The translations under genes were made by a program, and so were the position numbers. From Ferrimonas senticii DSM 18821 (GTDB taxonomy: Bacteria > Pseudomonadota > Gammaproteobacteria > Enterobacterales > Shewanellaceae), in assembly GCF_000422665.1 (NCBI RefSeq), contig NZ_AUGM01000020.1, positions 1 through 64,000 of the forward strand: a stretch of DNA of 64,000 bases, given 5' to 3'. Positions 21,812 through 36,231 of this stretch are shown piece by piece. Position 1 is the stretch's first letter; every line of letters begins with the position of its first letter. The notes under the pieces were generated by a model that was not told the DNA's origin, did no database searches, and saw only the letters and a program-made list of their open reading frames with translations.

Positions 21812-24800
21812 ATGCCAACTACACCGCTTCGCCACCGACCACGTTTGAGTGCGGTCGCCATCCTATGCGCCAGCCTTACGCCATTCGCCCACGCAAGCGA
21901 CACCTCAGAAAAAGCGCCTAAGTGGGACGTCAACGCCCCACAAGATGCGCCGCTGCAAACCATCAATATCCGGGTCGACCAAGGCACCTGGATGAATCTG
22001 GACATCAGCCCCGATGGTAAAACCATCGTGTTTGATCTGCTGGGCGACATCTACACCATGCCCGCCAGCGGCGGCCAAGCGACCCCATTAGTTAAGGGCA
22101 TCGCTTGGCATATGCAGCCGCGCTTTAGCCCCGATGGCAAACGCATCGCCTTTACCTCGGATCAGGATGGCGGCGATAACCTCTGGATCATCAATGTCGA
22201 TGGCAGCGAGATGCAGCCGGTCACCGAGGAAACCTTCCGGCTACTGAATAGCCCGGCGTGGAGCCCTGACGGTCAGTACCTGATTGGTCGCAAACACTTC
22301 ACCGCCCAGCGCAGCCTTGGTGCCGGTGAGGTCTGGCTCTATCACGTTAGCGGCGGCAACGGCGTTAAGCTGACCGAACGGCCGAACGACCAAAAAGATC
22401 TCGGCGAACCGGCATTCAGCCCCGACGGCCAGTACATCTACTTCTCGCAAGACGATACTCCCGGCAAAACCTTCCACTACTCCAAAGACTCGGTGAAAGG
22501 GATCTACAAGATCAAACGTTATGACCGCCATAGCGGCGAGATTGAGGTGTTGCTTGAGGGCAGCGGCGGGGCGATCCGGCCAACCCCAAGCCCAGATGGG
22601 CGTCACTTAGCCTACATCAGCCGCGATGGCTTCCAATCCAGCCTCTACCTATACAACCTCGCCTCCGGCGAAAAGCGCAAAATCTACGGCGAGCTCGACC
22701 GTGATATGCAGGAGACTTGGGCGATCCACGGGGTCTACCCAACCATGGCTTGGACTCCAGACAACGACGCCCTGCTGTTCTGGGCCGGCGGTAAAATTCG
22801 CAAGCTGGAGATCAACAGCGGCGAGCTGGAAACCATCGAGTTTCAGGTCGACACCGAAAAACAGATGCAACCGGCGGTACGCTTCCAGCAGAACCTCGAT
22901 CACAATCAGGTGGATCTGAAGATGCTGCGGCAAGTGCAGATCTCCCCCAACGGCAAGCAGGTGGCGTTTGAAGCCCAAGGTAAGATCTGGCTGCGAGAAC
23001 TGCCTAACGGCAAACCAAAACGGTTGACCAAACAGGACGAACAATTCGAGCTGTTCCCCGCTTGGTCACGGGACGGCCGCAAACTGGCGTATGTTACTTG
23101 GGATGATAACGACCAGGGGCAAGTGGTGGTGCGCGATCTCCGCCGCAAGCGCAACAAAGTGGTGACTACCGAGCCGGGTAAATACGTCGAGCCGGCATTC
23201 TCGCCGGATGGCGAAGCGCTGGTGTTTCGCCGCAGCAAAGGCTTCTACATTACCCCGCGTAGCTGGAACCGCGATGCTGGGATCTATCACGTCGATCTCA
23301 CCGACAAAAAACCGCAGCCGCGGCGGATCAGCAAACAGGGTCATCAGCCGCACTTTGGCGCCGACAACGACCGCGTCTACTACCTGACCATGGACAACAA
23401 GATGCCGGCACTCGGCAGCGTTGGTCGCCACGGTTTCGAGCCACGAATCCATTACCGCTCTGAGCACGCTACTGAATTTCGGGTTGCCCCAAATGGCGAG
23501 CAACTGGCGTTCGCCGAACGCTTTAAGGTGTTCGTCACGCCGCTCACCAGCCACGGTGAAACCATTAAAATCGGCCCCAATGGCGGCGGTCTGCCGGTAG
23601 CGCAACTGTCACAACGGGCCGGCGAAAGTCTCAGTTGGGGCGCCGATAGCCAAAGCCTGTACTGGAGCCTTGGTCCGGATCTGTACCAAGTCGCCACCGA
23701 TAAGCTATTTGTCCCCGGCAGCACCGTTGAGGTTACCCCAACGGTGACCGATATTGGCTTTAGCGTCGATGCCAACGTTCCACGTGGAACCATCGCCTTT
23801 GTTGGTGGCAAGGTGCTGACCATGGAAGGCGAACAGGTGATTGAGAACGGCACGGTGATCGTTACCGACAACAAGATTGTCGCCGTCGGTGCCGATGTGG
23901 CGCTCCCAGAAGACGCCGACGTTATCGACATCAGCGGCAAAACCATTATGCCGGGACTGTACGATGCCCACGCCCACGGCAGCCAAGGTCAGGATGAGAT
24001 CATCCCCGAACAAAACTGGCTTAACTTTGCCGGATTGGCGCTGGGGGTGACCGCAATTCACGATCCCTCCAACGACACCACCGAGATCTTTGCCGCCAGC
24101 GAGATGCAGAAAACCGGCGTGATTGATGCGCCGCGACTGTTCTCCACCGGCACCATTTTGTACGGAGCCAACGGCCCCGGTTACACCGCCCACATCGACA
24201 GCTTAGAGGACGCCAAATTCCATCTGCAGCGACTGAAAGCGGTCGGCGCCTTCAGCGTTAAAAGCTACAACCAACCCCGTCGTAACCAGCGCCAGCAGGT
24301 GATCACCGCCGCCCGCGAACTGGAGATGATGGTGGTACCGGAAGGCGGCTCACTACTGCAGCACAACCTGACGATGATCGCCGACGGTCACACCGGCATT
24401 GAACACGCCATTCCGACCGCCGCCTTGTATGACGACGTTAAGCAGTTCTGGTCGCAAACCGACGTGGGCTATACCCCGACTTTGGTGGTCGCCTACGGCG
24501 GCATTTGGGGCGAGAACTACTGGTATGACAAAACCGACGTTTGGGCCCATCCACGGCTGTCGAAATACGTGCCGAGCGATATCCTTCGCAGCCGCTCGAT
24601 GCGTCGTCCGACCGCCCCGGATGAGCACTACAACCACTTCAATGTGGTACGGGTTGCCAACGAGCTAAACCAGTTGGGGATCGATTCCAATATCGGTGCC
24701 CACGGCCAACGTGAGGGCTTAGGTGCTCACTGGGAGATCTGGATGTTTGCCCAAGGCGGCATGAGCAATCTCGACGCCCTGAAAACCGCCACCATTAACC

Positions 24801-25015
24801 CCGCTAAGCACTTTGGGATGGATCATCAGCTCGGCTCAATTAAGGTCGGCAAACTGGCGGATTTGATCGTGATTGATGGCGATCCACTGGCCAACATCCG
24901 CGATTCTGACAAGGTGCAGTACACCATGGTCAACGGTCGCCTGTATGACGCCGAAACCATGGAACGCCTTAACGGCGATGGCGAACCACGGGATAAATTG
25001 TTCTTCGAAAAGTAA
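21812..25015 (+). CDS. secreted beta-propeller/amidohydrolase protein
   Basis: This 1067-residue protein has a signal peptide (about 1-29, ending AHASD). TolB/PD40-type propeller repeats, with recurring SPDG motifs, run from about 50 to 640. A C-terminal metal-dependent amidohydrolase domain covers about 655-1050. The metal-site pattern is visible: DAHAHG (HxH), a lysine in FSVKSYN, a histidine in GIEHAIP, and further histidines in GAHGQREGLGAHWE. The family is widespread in Shewanella-type marine bacteria; substrates are unknown, though such fusions are often suspected of acting on peptides or imides. A parS-type site lies inside the gene near codons 655-660, at the domain junction. It has its own terminator. 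Confidence 0.85.
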   Translation: MPTTPLRHRPRLSAVAILCASLTPFAHASDTSEKAPKWDVNAPQDAPLQTINIRVDQGTWMNLDISPDGKTIVFDLLGDIYTMPASGGQATPLVKGIAWHMQPRFSPDGKRIAFTSDQDGGDNLWIINVDGSEMQPVTEETFRLLNSPAWSPDGQYLIGRKHFTAQRSLGAGEVWLYHVSGGNGVKLTERPNDQKDLGEPAFSPDGQYIYFSQDDTPGKTFHYSKDSVKGIYKIKRYDRHSGEIEVLLEGSGGAIRPTPSPDGRHLAYISRDGFQSSLYLYNLASGEKRKIYGELDRDMQETWAIHGVYPTMAWTPDNDALLFWAGGKIRKLEINSGELETIEFQVDTEKQMQPAVRFQQNLDHNQVDLKMLRQVQISPNGKQVAFEAQGKIWLRELPNGKPKRLTKQDEQFELFPAWSRDGRKLAYVTWDDNDQGQVVVRDLRRKRNKVVTTEPGKYVEPAFSPDGEALVFRRSKGFYITPRSWNRDAGIYHVDLTDKKPQPRRISKQGHQPHFGADNDRVYYLTMDNKMPALGSVGRHGFEPRIHYRSEHATEFRVAPNGEQLAFAERFKVFVTPLTSHGETIKIGPNGGGLPVAQLSQRAGESLSWGADSQSLYWSLGPDLYQVATDKLFVPGSTVEVTPTVTDIGFSVDANVPRGTIAFVGGKVLTMEGEQVIENGTVIVTDNKIVAVGADVALPEDADVIDISGKTIMPGLYDAHAHGSQGQDEIIPEQNWLNFAGLALGVTAIHDPSNDTTEIFAASEMQKTGVIDAPRLFSTGTILYGANGPGYTAHIDSLEDAKFHLQRLKAVGAFSVKSYNQPRRNQRQQVITAARELEMMVVPEGGSLLQHNLTMIADGHTGIEHAIPTAALYDDVKQFWSQTDVGYTPTLVVAYGGIWGENYWYDKTDVWAHPRLSKYVPSDILRSRSMRRPTAPDEHYNHFNVVRVANELNQLGIDSNIGAHGQREGLGAHWEIWMFAQGGMSNLDALKTATINPAKHFGMDHQLGSIKVGKLADLIVIDGDPLANIRDSDKVQYTMVNGRLYDAETMERLNGDGEPRDKLFFEK
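23776..23791. other. parS-type centromere site 1 (inside amidohydrolase gene)
   Basis: CGTTCCACGTGGAACC contains the 14-bp palindrome GTTCCACGTGGAAC, the core of ParB-binding parS sites known from Pseudomonas. It encodes Val-Pro-Arg-Gly-Thr in the host gene. parA and parB are encoded 22 kb to the right. Confidence 0.8.
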
Positions 25016-25049
25016 GTGGTTACTTAGTGCGCAACACCAATAAAACTCT

Positions 25050-25073
25050 GGGAGCCGCTAGGCTCCCTGTTGT
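25050..25073 (+). terminator. terminator after the amidohydrolase gene
   Basis: GGGAGCC (25050-25056), loop GCTA and GGCTCCC (25061-25067) are followed by TGTTGTTT. The T-tail is imperfect, so termination may be partial. Confidence 0.65.
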
Positions 25074-25099
25074 TTAATTTGCCACCGAAATTGACTCTC

Positions 25100-25134
25100 A
25101 CTGATAACTAATCACTACCAACTAATGACTAAAG
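25100..25134 (+). repeat. degenerate heptanucleotide repeat, five units
   Basis: Five consecutive 7-mers, each starting ACT (ACTGATA, ACTAATC, ACTACCA, ACTAATG, ACTAAAG), lie between the amidohydrolase terminator and the tag stop. The period and convergent-gene setting are the same as for the perfect AGCTGAT array after trkA, suggesting a decayed repeat of the same kind. Confidence 0.6.
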
Positions 25135-25138
25135 TGAC

Positions 25139-25717
25139 TCACTGCAACTGCATGCACGCCTGCCGACAGTGACAATCCAATAAGTGATCATTAATCAGCC
25201 CACAGGCCTGCATAAAGGCGTAAGTGATGGTGGGGCCAACAAAGGTAAAACCGGCTTTTTTAAGCGCCTTGCTCATCGCTTCCGACTCCGCCGAGGTGGT
25301 GGCGATATCCGCCAGCGTCTGCGGCCGATTAACCACCTGCCGATGGCCGACAAAGCTCCAGATAAAGTCGCTGAACTCAATCCCTTGCTGTTGCAGCTTG
25401 AGATAGCCTTTGGCGTTTTTGATGATCGAGTTCACTTTCAAGCGGTTGCGAACGATGCCGGGATCTTGCAGCAGTTGCTCGATTTTTTCCTGGTCATACA
25501 GGGCAATTTTGTGCGGATCGAAATTATCAAAGGCGGCGCGATAACTTTCGGTTTTGCGCAGAATAATCAGCCACGACAGCCCCGCTTGCTGACCATCCAA
25601 ACAGAGCTTTTCAAACAGCGCCAAGCTGTCGGTTTCCGGTCGCCCCCACTGGCTATCGTGATAGGCCACGTATTGCGGATCGGTGCCGCACCAACCACAA
25701 CGGACTGGCTCGTTCAT
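25139..25717 (-). CDS. tag: DNA-3-methyladenine glycosylase I
   Basis: Tag excises 3-methyladenine from alkylated DNA. From the ATG at 25717 it is 192 residues. Family signatures are RCGWCG (zinc ligand), YHDSQWGRP (about 19-27), the helix-hairpin-helix region and the C-terminal DCHCRQ zinc ligands. A TTG two codons upstream is possible, but it is too close to the AAGGA ribosome site, which fits the ATG. It is a single gene, divergent from glyQS. Confidence 0.94.
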   Translation of the reverse strand: MNEPVRCGWCGTDPQYVAYHDSQWGRPETDSLALFEKLCLDGQQAGLSWLIILRKTESYRAAFDNFDPHKIALYDQEKIEQLLQDPGIVRNRLKVNSIIKNAKGYLKLQQQGIEFSDFIWSFVGHRQVVNRPQTLADIATTSAESEAMSKALKKAGFTFVGPTITYAFMQACGLINDHLLDCHCRQACMQLQ

Positions 25718-25826
25718 CTGCAATTTTCCTTATGATTTCCACGCAACTAGGCAAAAGTTTAACCTACATTGATTGCCGCTCAGCGGTTATAATTGCCCCC
25801 ATTTACCCATCTATTCTTGAGATCCC

Positions 25827-26735
<909 letters not shown>

Positions 26736-26743
26736 GATCGCCG

Positions 26744-28831
26744 ATGCAAGCACAAACTTTTCTTGTAGAACTGGGCACCGAAGAGCTTCCACCAAAAGCC
26801 CTGCGTACCCTAGCCGAAGCCTTCCGCGACAACTTGGTTGCTAACCTGGCCCAAGCCGAACTGAGCCACGGCGCCGTGGAATGGTTCGCTTCCCCACGTC
26901 GTATGGCGGTAAAAATTGCCGAATTGTCAGCGCAACAGCCAGACAAAGAGGTCGAAAAACGCGGCCCTGCCGTACAGGCCTGTTTCGACGCCGACGGCAA
27001 CCCAACCAAAGCCGCTGAAGGCTGGGCCCGCGGTTGTGGCATCACCGTTGACCAAGCTGAGCGCCTGAAAACCGACAAAGGCGAATGGCTGCTATACCGT
27101 GCCCAAGTGGCTGGTAAAGCCGCCACAGAACTGCTGCCAGAACTGGTCGAGCAAGCGCTGGCCAAACTGCCAATTCCAAAGCCGATGCGTTGGGGCGCCT
27201 ACGACACCCAATTTATCCGTCCAGTGAAAACCCTGACCATGCTGCTGGGCAACCAGTCGATTGCCGCCACCATTTTGGGCAAGCAATCCGGCACCACCCT
27301 GCAGGGTCACCGTTTCTTGGGCGAGCAGTACATCAACATCGACAACGCTGAGCAGTACCCACAGATCCTGCTGCAAGACACCAAGGTGATGGCCGACTTC
27401 GAAGCCCGTAAAGCGAAGATCATCGCCGACGCCAAAGCCGCTGCTGAGGCCATTGGTGGCATCGTTGAACTGGACGACGAGCTGGTTGAGGAAGTGACCT
27501 CTCTGGTGGAATGGCCAGTAGTACTGACCGCGTCCTTTGAAGCGGAGTTCTTGAAGGTGCCAGCGGAAGCGCTGGTGTACACCATGAAGGGCGATCAGAA
27601 GTACTTCCCGGTATACGATGCCGACGGCAAGTTGATGCCGAAGTTCATCTTCGTTTCCAACATCGAATCGAAAGATCCAGCGGTGGTGATCGCCGGTAAC
27701 GAAAAGGTAGTTCGTCCACGTCTGGCGGACGCCGAGTTCTTCTTCAACACCGACCGTAAGCAGACTCTGGAAAGCCAACTGCCACGTCTGGCGACCGTGC
27801 TGTTCCAGCAGCAGTTGGGTACCCTGAAGGACAAAACCGACCGCATTCAAGCGATCAGCGGCCACATCGCTGAACTGATCGGCGCCGACAAAGCCAACGC
27901 CGAGCGCGCTGGACTACTGTCTAAGTGCGATCTGATGACCTCAATGGTGTTCGAATTTACCGACACCCAAGGGATCATGGGCATGCACTACGCTCGCCAC
28001 GATGGTGAAGCGGAAGAAGTGGCGGTTGCCCTGAACGAACAGTACCAGCCGCGCTTTGCCGGTGATCAACTGCCGGCCTCTGGCGTCGCTCAAGCGCTGG
28101 CGATCGCCGACAAGATGGATTCACTGGTGGGCATCTTCGGCATCGGTCAGCCACCAAAAGCCGACCGCGACCCATTTGCCCTGCGCCGCGCCGCCATTGG
28201 TGTACTGCGTATTGCGGTAGAGAAAAACCTGCCACTGGATCTGAGCGAGCTGGCGGGCTTTGCCTACGACCAATTCGTTGCCCAAGGCAAACTGGACGCG
28301 GCCAAACGCAAAGAGACCATCACTCAAGTGGTGGACTTTATGCTGGCGCGTTTCCGCGCTTCTTACCAAGAAGCCGGTTTCCCAGTCGACGTGATCCAAG
28401 CGGTACTGGCAGTACGTCCAACCCGCCCTGTGGATTTCGATAACCGCGTCAAGGCCGTACAAGCGTTCCGTGCTCTGGACGCCGCCGAAGCCTTGGCCGC
28501 CGCCAACAAGCGTGTTGGTAACATCTTGGCGAAGGTCGAAGGTGAAATCCCAGCGTCTGTTGATGCCGCCCTGCTGCAAGAAGCAGCTGAGCAGCAACTG
28601 GCTGACAAAGTGGCTGCGATCAGCGCTGAAGTGATGCCGCTGTACCAAGCTGGCGATTACCAGCAAGGTCTGCAAATTCTGGCGCAACTGCGCGAACCAA
28701 TTGACGCCTTCTTCGACAATGTGATGGTGAATGCCGAAGATCCAGCGCTGCGCGCTAACCGCCAAGCGCTGCTGCAACAACTGCATCAGTTGTTTATGGT
28801 TGTAGGCGATATTTCTGTTCTGCAGCAATAA
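26744..28831 (+). CDS. glyS: glycine-tRNA ligase beta subunit
   Basis: GlyS supplies tRNA recognition for the glycyl-tRNA synthetase. From the ATG at 26744 it is 695 residues, close to E. coli GlyS (689). The start [16 protein letters not shown] is the family N-terminus. A central HD-like region ([12 protein letters not shown] to [10 protein letters not shown], about 390-430) and the DALR-type C-terminus are present. It is co-transcribed with glyQ. Confidence 0.97.
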   Translation: MQAQTFLVELGTEELPPKALRTLAEAFRDNLVANLAQAELSHGAVEWFASPRRMAVKIAELSAQQPDKEVEKRGPAVQACFDADGNPTKAAEGWARGCGITVDQAERLKTDKGEWLLYRAQVAGKAATELLPELVEQALAKLPIPKPMRWGAYDTQFIRPVKTLTMLLGNQSIAATILGKQSGTTLQGHRFLGEQYINIDNAEQYPQILLQDTKVMADFEARKAKIIADAKAAAEAIGGIVELDDELVEEVTSLVEWPVVLTASFEAEFLKVPAEALVYTMKGDQKYFPVYDADGKLMPKFIFVSNIESKDPAVVIAGNEKVVRPRLADAEFFFNTDRKQTLESQLPRLATVLFQQQLGTLKDKTDRIQAISGHIAELIGADKANAERAGLLSKCDLMTSMVFEFTDTQGIMGMHYARHDGEAEEVAVALNEQYQPRFAGDQLPASGVAQALAIADKMDSLVGIFGIGQPPKADRDPFALRRAAIGVLRIAVEKNLPLDLSELAGFAYDQFVAQGKLDAAKRKETITQVVDFMLARFRASYQEAGFPVDVIQAVLAVRPTRPVDFDNRVKAVQAFRALDAAEALAAANKRVGNILAKVEGEIPASVDAALLQEAAEQQLADKVAAISAEVMPLYQAGDYQQGLQILAQLREPIDAFFDNVMVNAEDPALRANRQALLQQLHQLFMVVGDISVLQQ

Positions 28832-28859
28832 CTTAGCCAGCAACTAAGGTTGTATCTAA

Positions 28860-28883
28860 AGGCCACCGTCAGGTGGCCTTTTT
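28860..28883 (+). terminator. intrinsic terminator after glyS
   Basis: GGCCACC (28861-28867), loop GTCA and GGTGGCC (28872-28878), followed by TTTTT. Confidence 0.88.
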
Positions 28884-28926
28884 GCTTTTGTCTTTTTATG
28901 CGAACAAACCGTTCGATCGCATCTGA

Positions 28927-28954
28927 TTGCCGCCAGCAACTTTCTGTATAGAAT
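28927..28954 (+). promoter_or_regulatory. candidate guaC promoter
   Basis: TTGCCG (28927-28932) and TAGAAT (28949-28954) are separated by 16 bp. This leaves a leader of about 135 nt before guaC. That leader contains a weak purine-repressor-like stretch at 28966-28981, which I do not consider convincing. Confidence 0.45.
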
Positions 28955-29096
28955 GCCCAAAACCGGTGCGAACGCTTTTTCCGGGGCGTCGTGTATCGGT
29001 CACAACATCACACAGCTCACCACTGATGTTGTTCTCCACACTCTCCCCGAAAGCAAAGATTTTTAAGTTGTAAATCTCACTCATCGGGGTCAAACC

Positions 29097-30134
29097 ATGC
29101 ATATCGAATCTGACATCAAATTGGGCTTTAAAGACGTTCTGTTCCGCCCTAAGCGTTCTACTCTGAAAAGCCGCTCTGAAGTCGATATTCGCCGTACCTT
29201 CAAGTTCCACCACGCCAAAACCGAATGGACCGGCGTACCAGTCATTGCCGCCAACATGGATACCGTAGGTACCTTCGAAATGGCGGAAGAGTTCCTGAAG
29301 CACGAGATGCTGGTTGCGATCCACAAGCACTACTCCGTAGAGCAGTGGCAACAGTGGTTGGCGACTCAACCAGAAGCGATCTACAACCACATCATGGTGT
29401 CTACCGGCACCTCCGAATACGAATTCGATAAGCTGTGCACCCTACTGAATGCCGAGCCACGCCTGCGCTTTATCTGCATCGACGTTGCCAACGGCTACCA
29501 GCAAGCGTTCGTCGAGTTCGTTGCCAAAGTACGCGCCACCTTCCCACAGCACGTGATCATGGCTGGTAACGTGGTAACCGGCGAGATGGTGGAAGAGCTG
29601 ATCCTCAACGGTGCCGACATCGTTAAGGTGGGCATCGGTCCAGGCTCCGTGTGTACCACCCGCGTTAAAACCGGTGTTGGTTACCCGCAACTGTCTGCGG
29701 TAATCGAGTGCGCTGACGCGGCCCACGGCATGGGTGGCCAAATCGTTTCTGACGGCGGCTGTTCTTGCGCTGGTGACGTGTCCAAAGCCTTCGGCGGCGG
29801 TGCTGACTTTGTGATGATCGGCGGCATGTTTGCTGGCCACGATGAGTCCGGCGGCGAGCGCGTTGAGATCGACGGCAAGACCATGGTGAAGTTCTACGGC
29901 ATGAGCTCTGACACCGCTATGAACAAGCACAACGGTGGCGTAGCTAAGTACCGCGCCTCCGAAGGCAAAACCGTACTGCTGCCATACCGTGGCCCAGTGG
30001 AAGAAACCATCCTCGACGTGCTGGGCGGCGTACGCTCCACCTGTACCTACGTGGGTGCCGCTAAGCTGAAAGAGCTGACCAAACGCACCACCTTCATCCG
30101 CGTGCAGGAACAAGAAAACCGCATCTTCGGCTAA
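29097..30134 (+). CDS. guaC: GMP reductase
   Basis: GuaC deaminates GMP to IMP with NADPH, returning guanine nucleotides to the purine pool. The 345-residue protein is an IMPDH-type TIM barrel with catalytic Cys186 in [11 protein letters not shown] and the [10 protein letters not shown] phosphate loop. There is no CBS domain, consistent with GuaC rather than GuaB. It is monocistronic, ending at a terminator whose stem is a parS-type palindrome. Confidence 0.97.
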   Translation: MHIESDIKLGFKDVLFRPKRSTLKSRSEVDIRRTFKFHHAKTEWTGVPVIAANMDTVGTFEMAEEFLKHEMLVAIHKHYSVEQWQQWLATQPEAIYNHIMVSTGTSEYEFDKLCTLLNAEPRLRFICIDVANGYQQAFVEFVAKVRATFPQHVIMAGNVVTGEMVEELILNGADIVKVGIGPGSVCTTRVKTGVGYPQLSAVIECADAAHGMGGQIVSDGGCSCAGDVSKAFGGGADFVMIGGMFAGHDESGGERVEIDGKTMVKFYGMSSDTAMNKHNGGVAKYRASEGKTVLLPYRGPVEETILDVLGGVRSTCTYVGAAKLKELTKRTTFIRVQEQENRIFG

Positions 30135-30158
30135 GCCGAGCCGTTTTTCGGTTAGCCA

Positions 30159-30188
30159 AAAAAGAGGTTCCACGTGGAACCTCTTTTT
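30159..30188 (+). terminator. guaC terminator built around parS-type site 2
   Basis: A perfect 30-bp palindrome has arms AAAAAGAGGTTCCAC (30159-30173) and GTGGAACCTCTTTTT (30174-30188). Its centre, 30167-30180, is GTTCCACGTGGAAC, the parS core. As RNA it forms a strong hairpin followed by U-rich sequence, that is, an intrinsic terminator; as DNA it is a ParB-type site. Confidence 0.85.
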
Positions 30189-30274
30189 GATCATCAGACC
30201 TGACACTTCTTTACAGAGCTTGCCGGCAAAAGCCGCTAACTTCTCTAGCAACTAGAGTCACTAGCGAGCAGAAG

Positions 30275-31516
30275 ATGACAACACGGTCAGCAATCATCCT
30301 TTCTTTGGTTATCCTACTGTATGGCTGTGGCGGGTCCAGCGATGCAACCCAAAGCGGTGCCGTAACCGATCCGGCAATCAATAACGACAACAGCAATCAA
30401 GCGGCTAATAGTACCCCGCTCCGCTGGTCACTGCCGGCCTCCTTACACCAGTACGCCAATCGGCCACTGCCCACTCACTTTACCAGCAATCAATTCCCTG
30501 GCGATCGCGCTGGCCAAACGGCCGCCAGCGCCAGCGATAATACCCCAGCCAATAACCCAATTACCGACGCCGGTGCCACCCTTGGACGAGTGCTGTTCTA
30601 CGACCCTTGGCTTAGCCAAAACCGCCAAATTGCTTGCGCCAGTTGCCATCAGCAAGCCGCTGGCTTTAGCGATCCCAATCGCCTTAGTCGCGGTTTTGAT
30701 GGTGGCGAGACCCGCCGCCACTCCATGGGGCTAAGCAACGCCCGCTTCTATTCCAGTGGCAAATTCTTTTGGGATGAGCGTGCCGAGACCTTAGAGCAAC
30801 AGGTATTGCAACCAATCCAAGATCCGCTGGAGATGGGGATGACCCTACCCGAATTAGAGATCCGACTCGCCGAAGACAGCAACTACCAAGCGCTATTCCA
30901 AGCAGCTTTTGCCGATGAGCAGATCACCAGTGAGCGGATAGCCCTAGCACTGGCGCAGTTTATTCGCAGCCTCGATAGCTTCAGTGCCCGTTATGATGTC
31001 GGCCGTGCACAAGTAAGCAACCCGATAACGGATTTTCCCAATTTCAGCGCCGAAGAAAACCAAGGCAAGCGGTTATTTTTTGGCGCCGGCAGTTGCAGCG
31101 GTTGCCACAGTAGCGAAGCTTTTATCGCTGCAATGCCAAACAATCCGAACCTCCGGAGCAACGGCTTTAATAATGGTCTTGAGGCACTATCCAGTGACGA
31201 TCTTGGCATCGCCGAAAGCAGCGGTAACCCCAGAGATGAGGGCAAATTTAAGGTTGGCTCATTGCGTAATATCGCGGTAACGGCACCGTATATGCACGAC
31301 GGTCGCTTGGCGACGCTAGCGGAGGTAGTGCGCTTTTACAATCAGCAGATCCAACCCCATCCGAATCTGGCACCAATATTACAAGATCCCCAAGGCAACC
31401 CGCGCCGCTTCAACTTTAGCGATGCCGAGCAGCGCGCGCTGGTGGCCTTTATGGAAACGCTAACCGACTCAACATTCCTCAGCGATCCACGCTTTGCCGA
31501 TCCATTTATCGACTGA
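30275..31516 (+). CDS. diheme cytochrome c peroxidase/MauG family lipoprotein
   Basis: This 413-residue protein has a lipoprotein signal (LLYGC, Cys18) and an Asn/Ser/Thr-rich linker. Two c-type heme sites follow: CASCH (121-125) and CSGCH (about 273-277). The YMHDGRLATLAEVVRFYN stretch is conserved near the second heme in bacterial diheme peroxidases. It is probably anchored in the outer or inner membrane facing the periplasm, reducing hydrogen peroxide or oxidising another substrate. A short inverted repeat, CTCTAG/CTAGAG (30243-30257), lies just before the start. It is a single gene flanked by parS-type sites on both sides. Confidence 0.88.
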   Translation: MTTRSAIILSLVILLYGCGGSSDATQSGAVTDPAINNDNSNQAANSTPLRWSLPASLHQYANRPLPTHFTSNQFPGDRAGQTAASASDNTPANNPITDAGATLGRVLFYDPWLSQNRQIACASCHQQAAGFSDPNRLSRGFDGGETRRHSMGLSNARFYSSGKFFWDERAETLEQQVLQPIQDPLEMGMTLPELEIRLAEDSNYQALFQAAFADEQITSERIALALAQFIRSLDSFSARYDVGRAQVSNPITDFPNFSAEENQGKRLFFGAGSCSGCHSSEAFIAAMPNNPNLRSNGFNNGLEALSSDDLGIAESSGNPRDEGKFKVGSLRNIAVTAPYMHDGRLATLAEVVRFYNQQIQPHPNLAPILQDPQGNPRRFNFSDAEQRALVAFMETLTDSTFLSDPRFADPFID

Positions 31517-31534
31517 TCCCGTTGCTAATCCGAA

Positions 31535-31550
31535 TGTTCCACGTGGAACT
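31535..31550. other. parS-type centromere site 3
   Basis: TGTTCCACGTGGAACT lies between the cytochrome gene and the gyrB terminator. Fifteen of 16 bases match the Pseudomonas parS TGTTCCACGTGGAACC as I recall it. It is intergenic. Confidence 0.85.
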
Positions 31551-31569
31551 AATACTAAAAATCAGCCAC

Positions 31570-31596
31570 AAAAAAGCAGCTCCATGGAGCTGCTTT
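31570..31596 (-). terminator. intrinsic terminator after gyrB
   Basis: AAAGCAGCTCCA (31573-31584) and TGGAGCTGCTTT (31585-31596) form a perfect palindrome. On the minus strand a T-run follows. Confidence 0.85.
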
Positions 31597-31619
31597 GCAA
31601 AGATGGTATCGACTGGCGA

Positions 31620-35112
<3,493 letters not shown>

Positions 35113-35119
35113 TGTGCGG

Positions 35120-36220
35120 TTAGAGGCGCATCGGCATCACAACGTACATTGATTCGCTGTTATCAGCATGCTCAAACAAGGCACTGCTCATTGGCCCACC
35201 TAAGGTCACTTTGACCTTATCGGACTTCAGCGCATTGAGCACATCCAGCACGTAGGAGACGTTAAAGCCGATCTCCAATTCTGGGTGTGGGAAGCTGACA
35301 TCCAACTCCTCTTGCGCTTCTTCTTGCTCTGGATTGTTGGCGGTGATGGTCAGCTTGTCGCTGTCCAGCAGCAACCGCACCCCACGGAACTTCTCATTCG
35401 ACAGAATCGACGCCCGTGCGAACGATTGCTTCAGCAGATCCCGTTCGGCTAGCAACTCTTTGTCGCCATCTTTTGGCAATACCCGGCGGTAATCCGGGAA
35501 ACGACCGTCCACCAACTTCGAAGTAAAGGTGGCGTTAGCGGTTACCGCTCGAATCGAACCATCACCAATGCACAAGGTGATCAGCTGGTTTTCATCGTCA
35601 AATAGACGAGTCAGTTCCACCACCCCTTTACGCGGAACGATCACCTGTTTTGCCGGCAGATCCGCGTCGATTTGACGCGAGCTCACCGCTAAGCGGTGGC
35701 CGTCAGTGGCAACGGTACGCAACTGATTGCCTTCGGTTTCAAACAGCATGCCGTTCAAGTAGTAACGGACATCCTGATGGGCCATCGAAAACTGAGTGGC
35801 ATCGATGATCGATTTTAAGGTGCCTTGGGTCAGCGAAAATTGCAGTTCGCCCTGCCAATCGCCCAGATCCGGGAACTCCTCGGCAGATAAGGTCGCCAAT
35901 GAAAAACGGCTGCGGCCAGAGCGGATCAGCAGCCGGTTTTCCTGCTGCTCAATCTTAATCTCGGCGCTGTCTGGCAGACTCTTACAGATATCTAAGAACT
36001 TACGCGCCGGCACGGTGGTGCGGCCCGGTTGCACTTCGCCTTGCAACTGCACTTGGCCAATCAGTTCCACTTCCAGATCGGTACCGGTGATCTTCAGCAG
36101 ATCACCGCTGATCTCCAGCAGTACGTTGGAAAGAATAGGCAGGTTGTGGCGACGTTCCACCGCACCACAAACCAATTGCAGCGGCTTAAACAGCGCGTCC
36201 TTAGTAATGGTAAATAGCAT
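35120..36220 (-). CDS. dnaN: DNA polymerase III beta sliding clamp
   Basis: DnaN is the ring-shaped processivity clamp for the replicase. The 366-residue protein has three clamp-fold domains. Family landmarks are [20 protein letters not shown] near the N-terminus (about 32-51), the ATDGHRLA loop (about 172-179) and the C-terminal MPMRL end, which closes the clamp partner-binding pocket. The ATG follows GGGAG, 11 bp after dnaA. Confidence 0.98.
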   Translation of the reverse strand: MLFTITKDALFKPLQLVCGAVERRHNLPILSNVLLEISGDLLKITGTDLEVELIGQVQLQGEVQPGRTTVPARKFLDICKSLPDSAEIKIEQQENRLLIRSGRSRFSLATLSAEEFPDLGDWQGELQFSLTQGTLKSIIDATQFSMAHQDVRYYLNGMLFETEGNQLRTVATDGHRLAVSSRQIDADLPAKQVIVPRKGVVELTRLFDDENQLITLCIGDGSIRAVTANATFTSKLVDGRFPDYRRVLPKDGDKELLAERDLLKQSFARASILSNEKFRGVRLLLDSDKLTITANNPEQEEAQEELDVSFPHPELEIGFNVSYVLDVLNALKSDKVKVTLGGPMSSALFEHADNSESMYVVMPMRL

Positions 36221-36231
36221 TCAGGCTCCCG

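Noticed and set aside
28966-28981. PurR-type operator upstream of guaC
   Set aside because: At least three conserved positions differ from the consensus, so it is too weak to claim.
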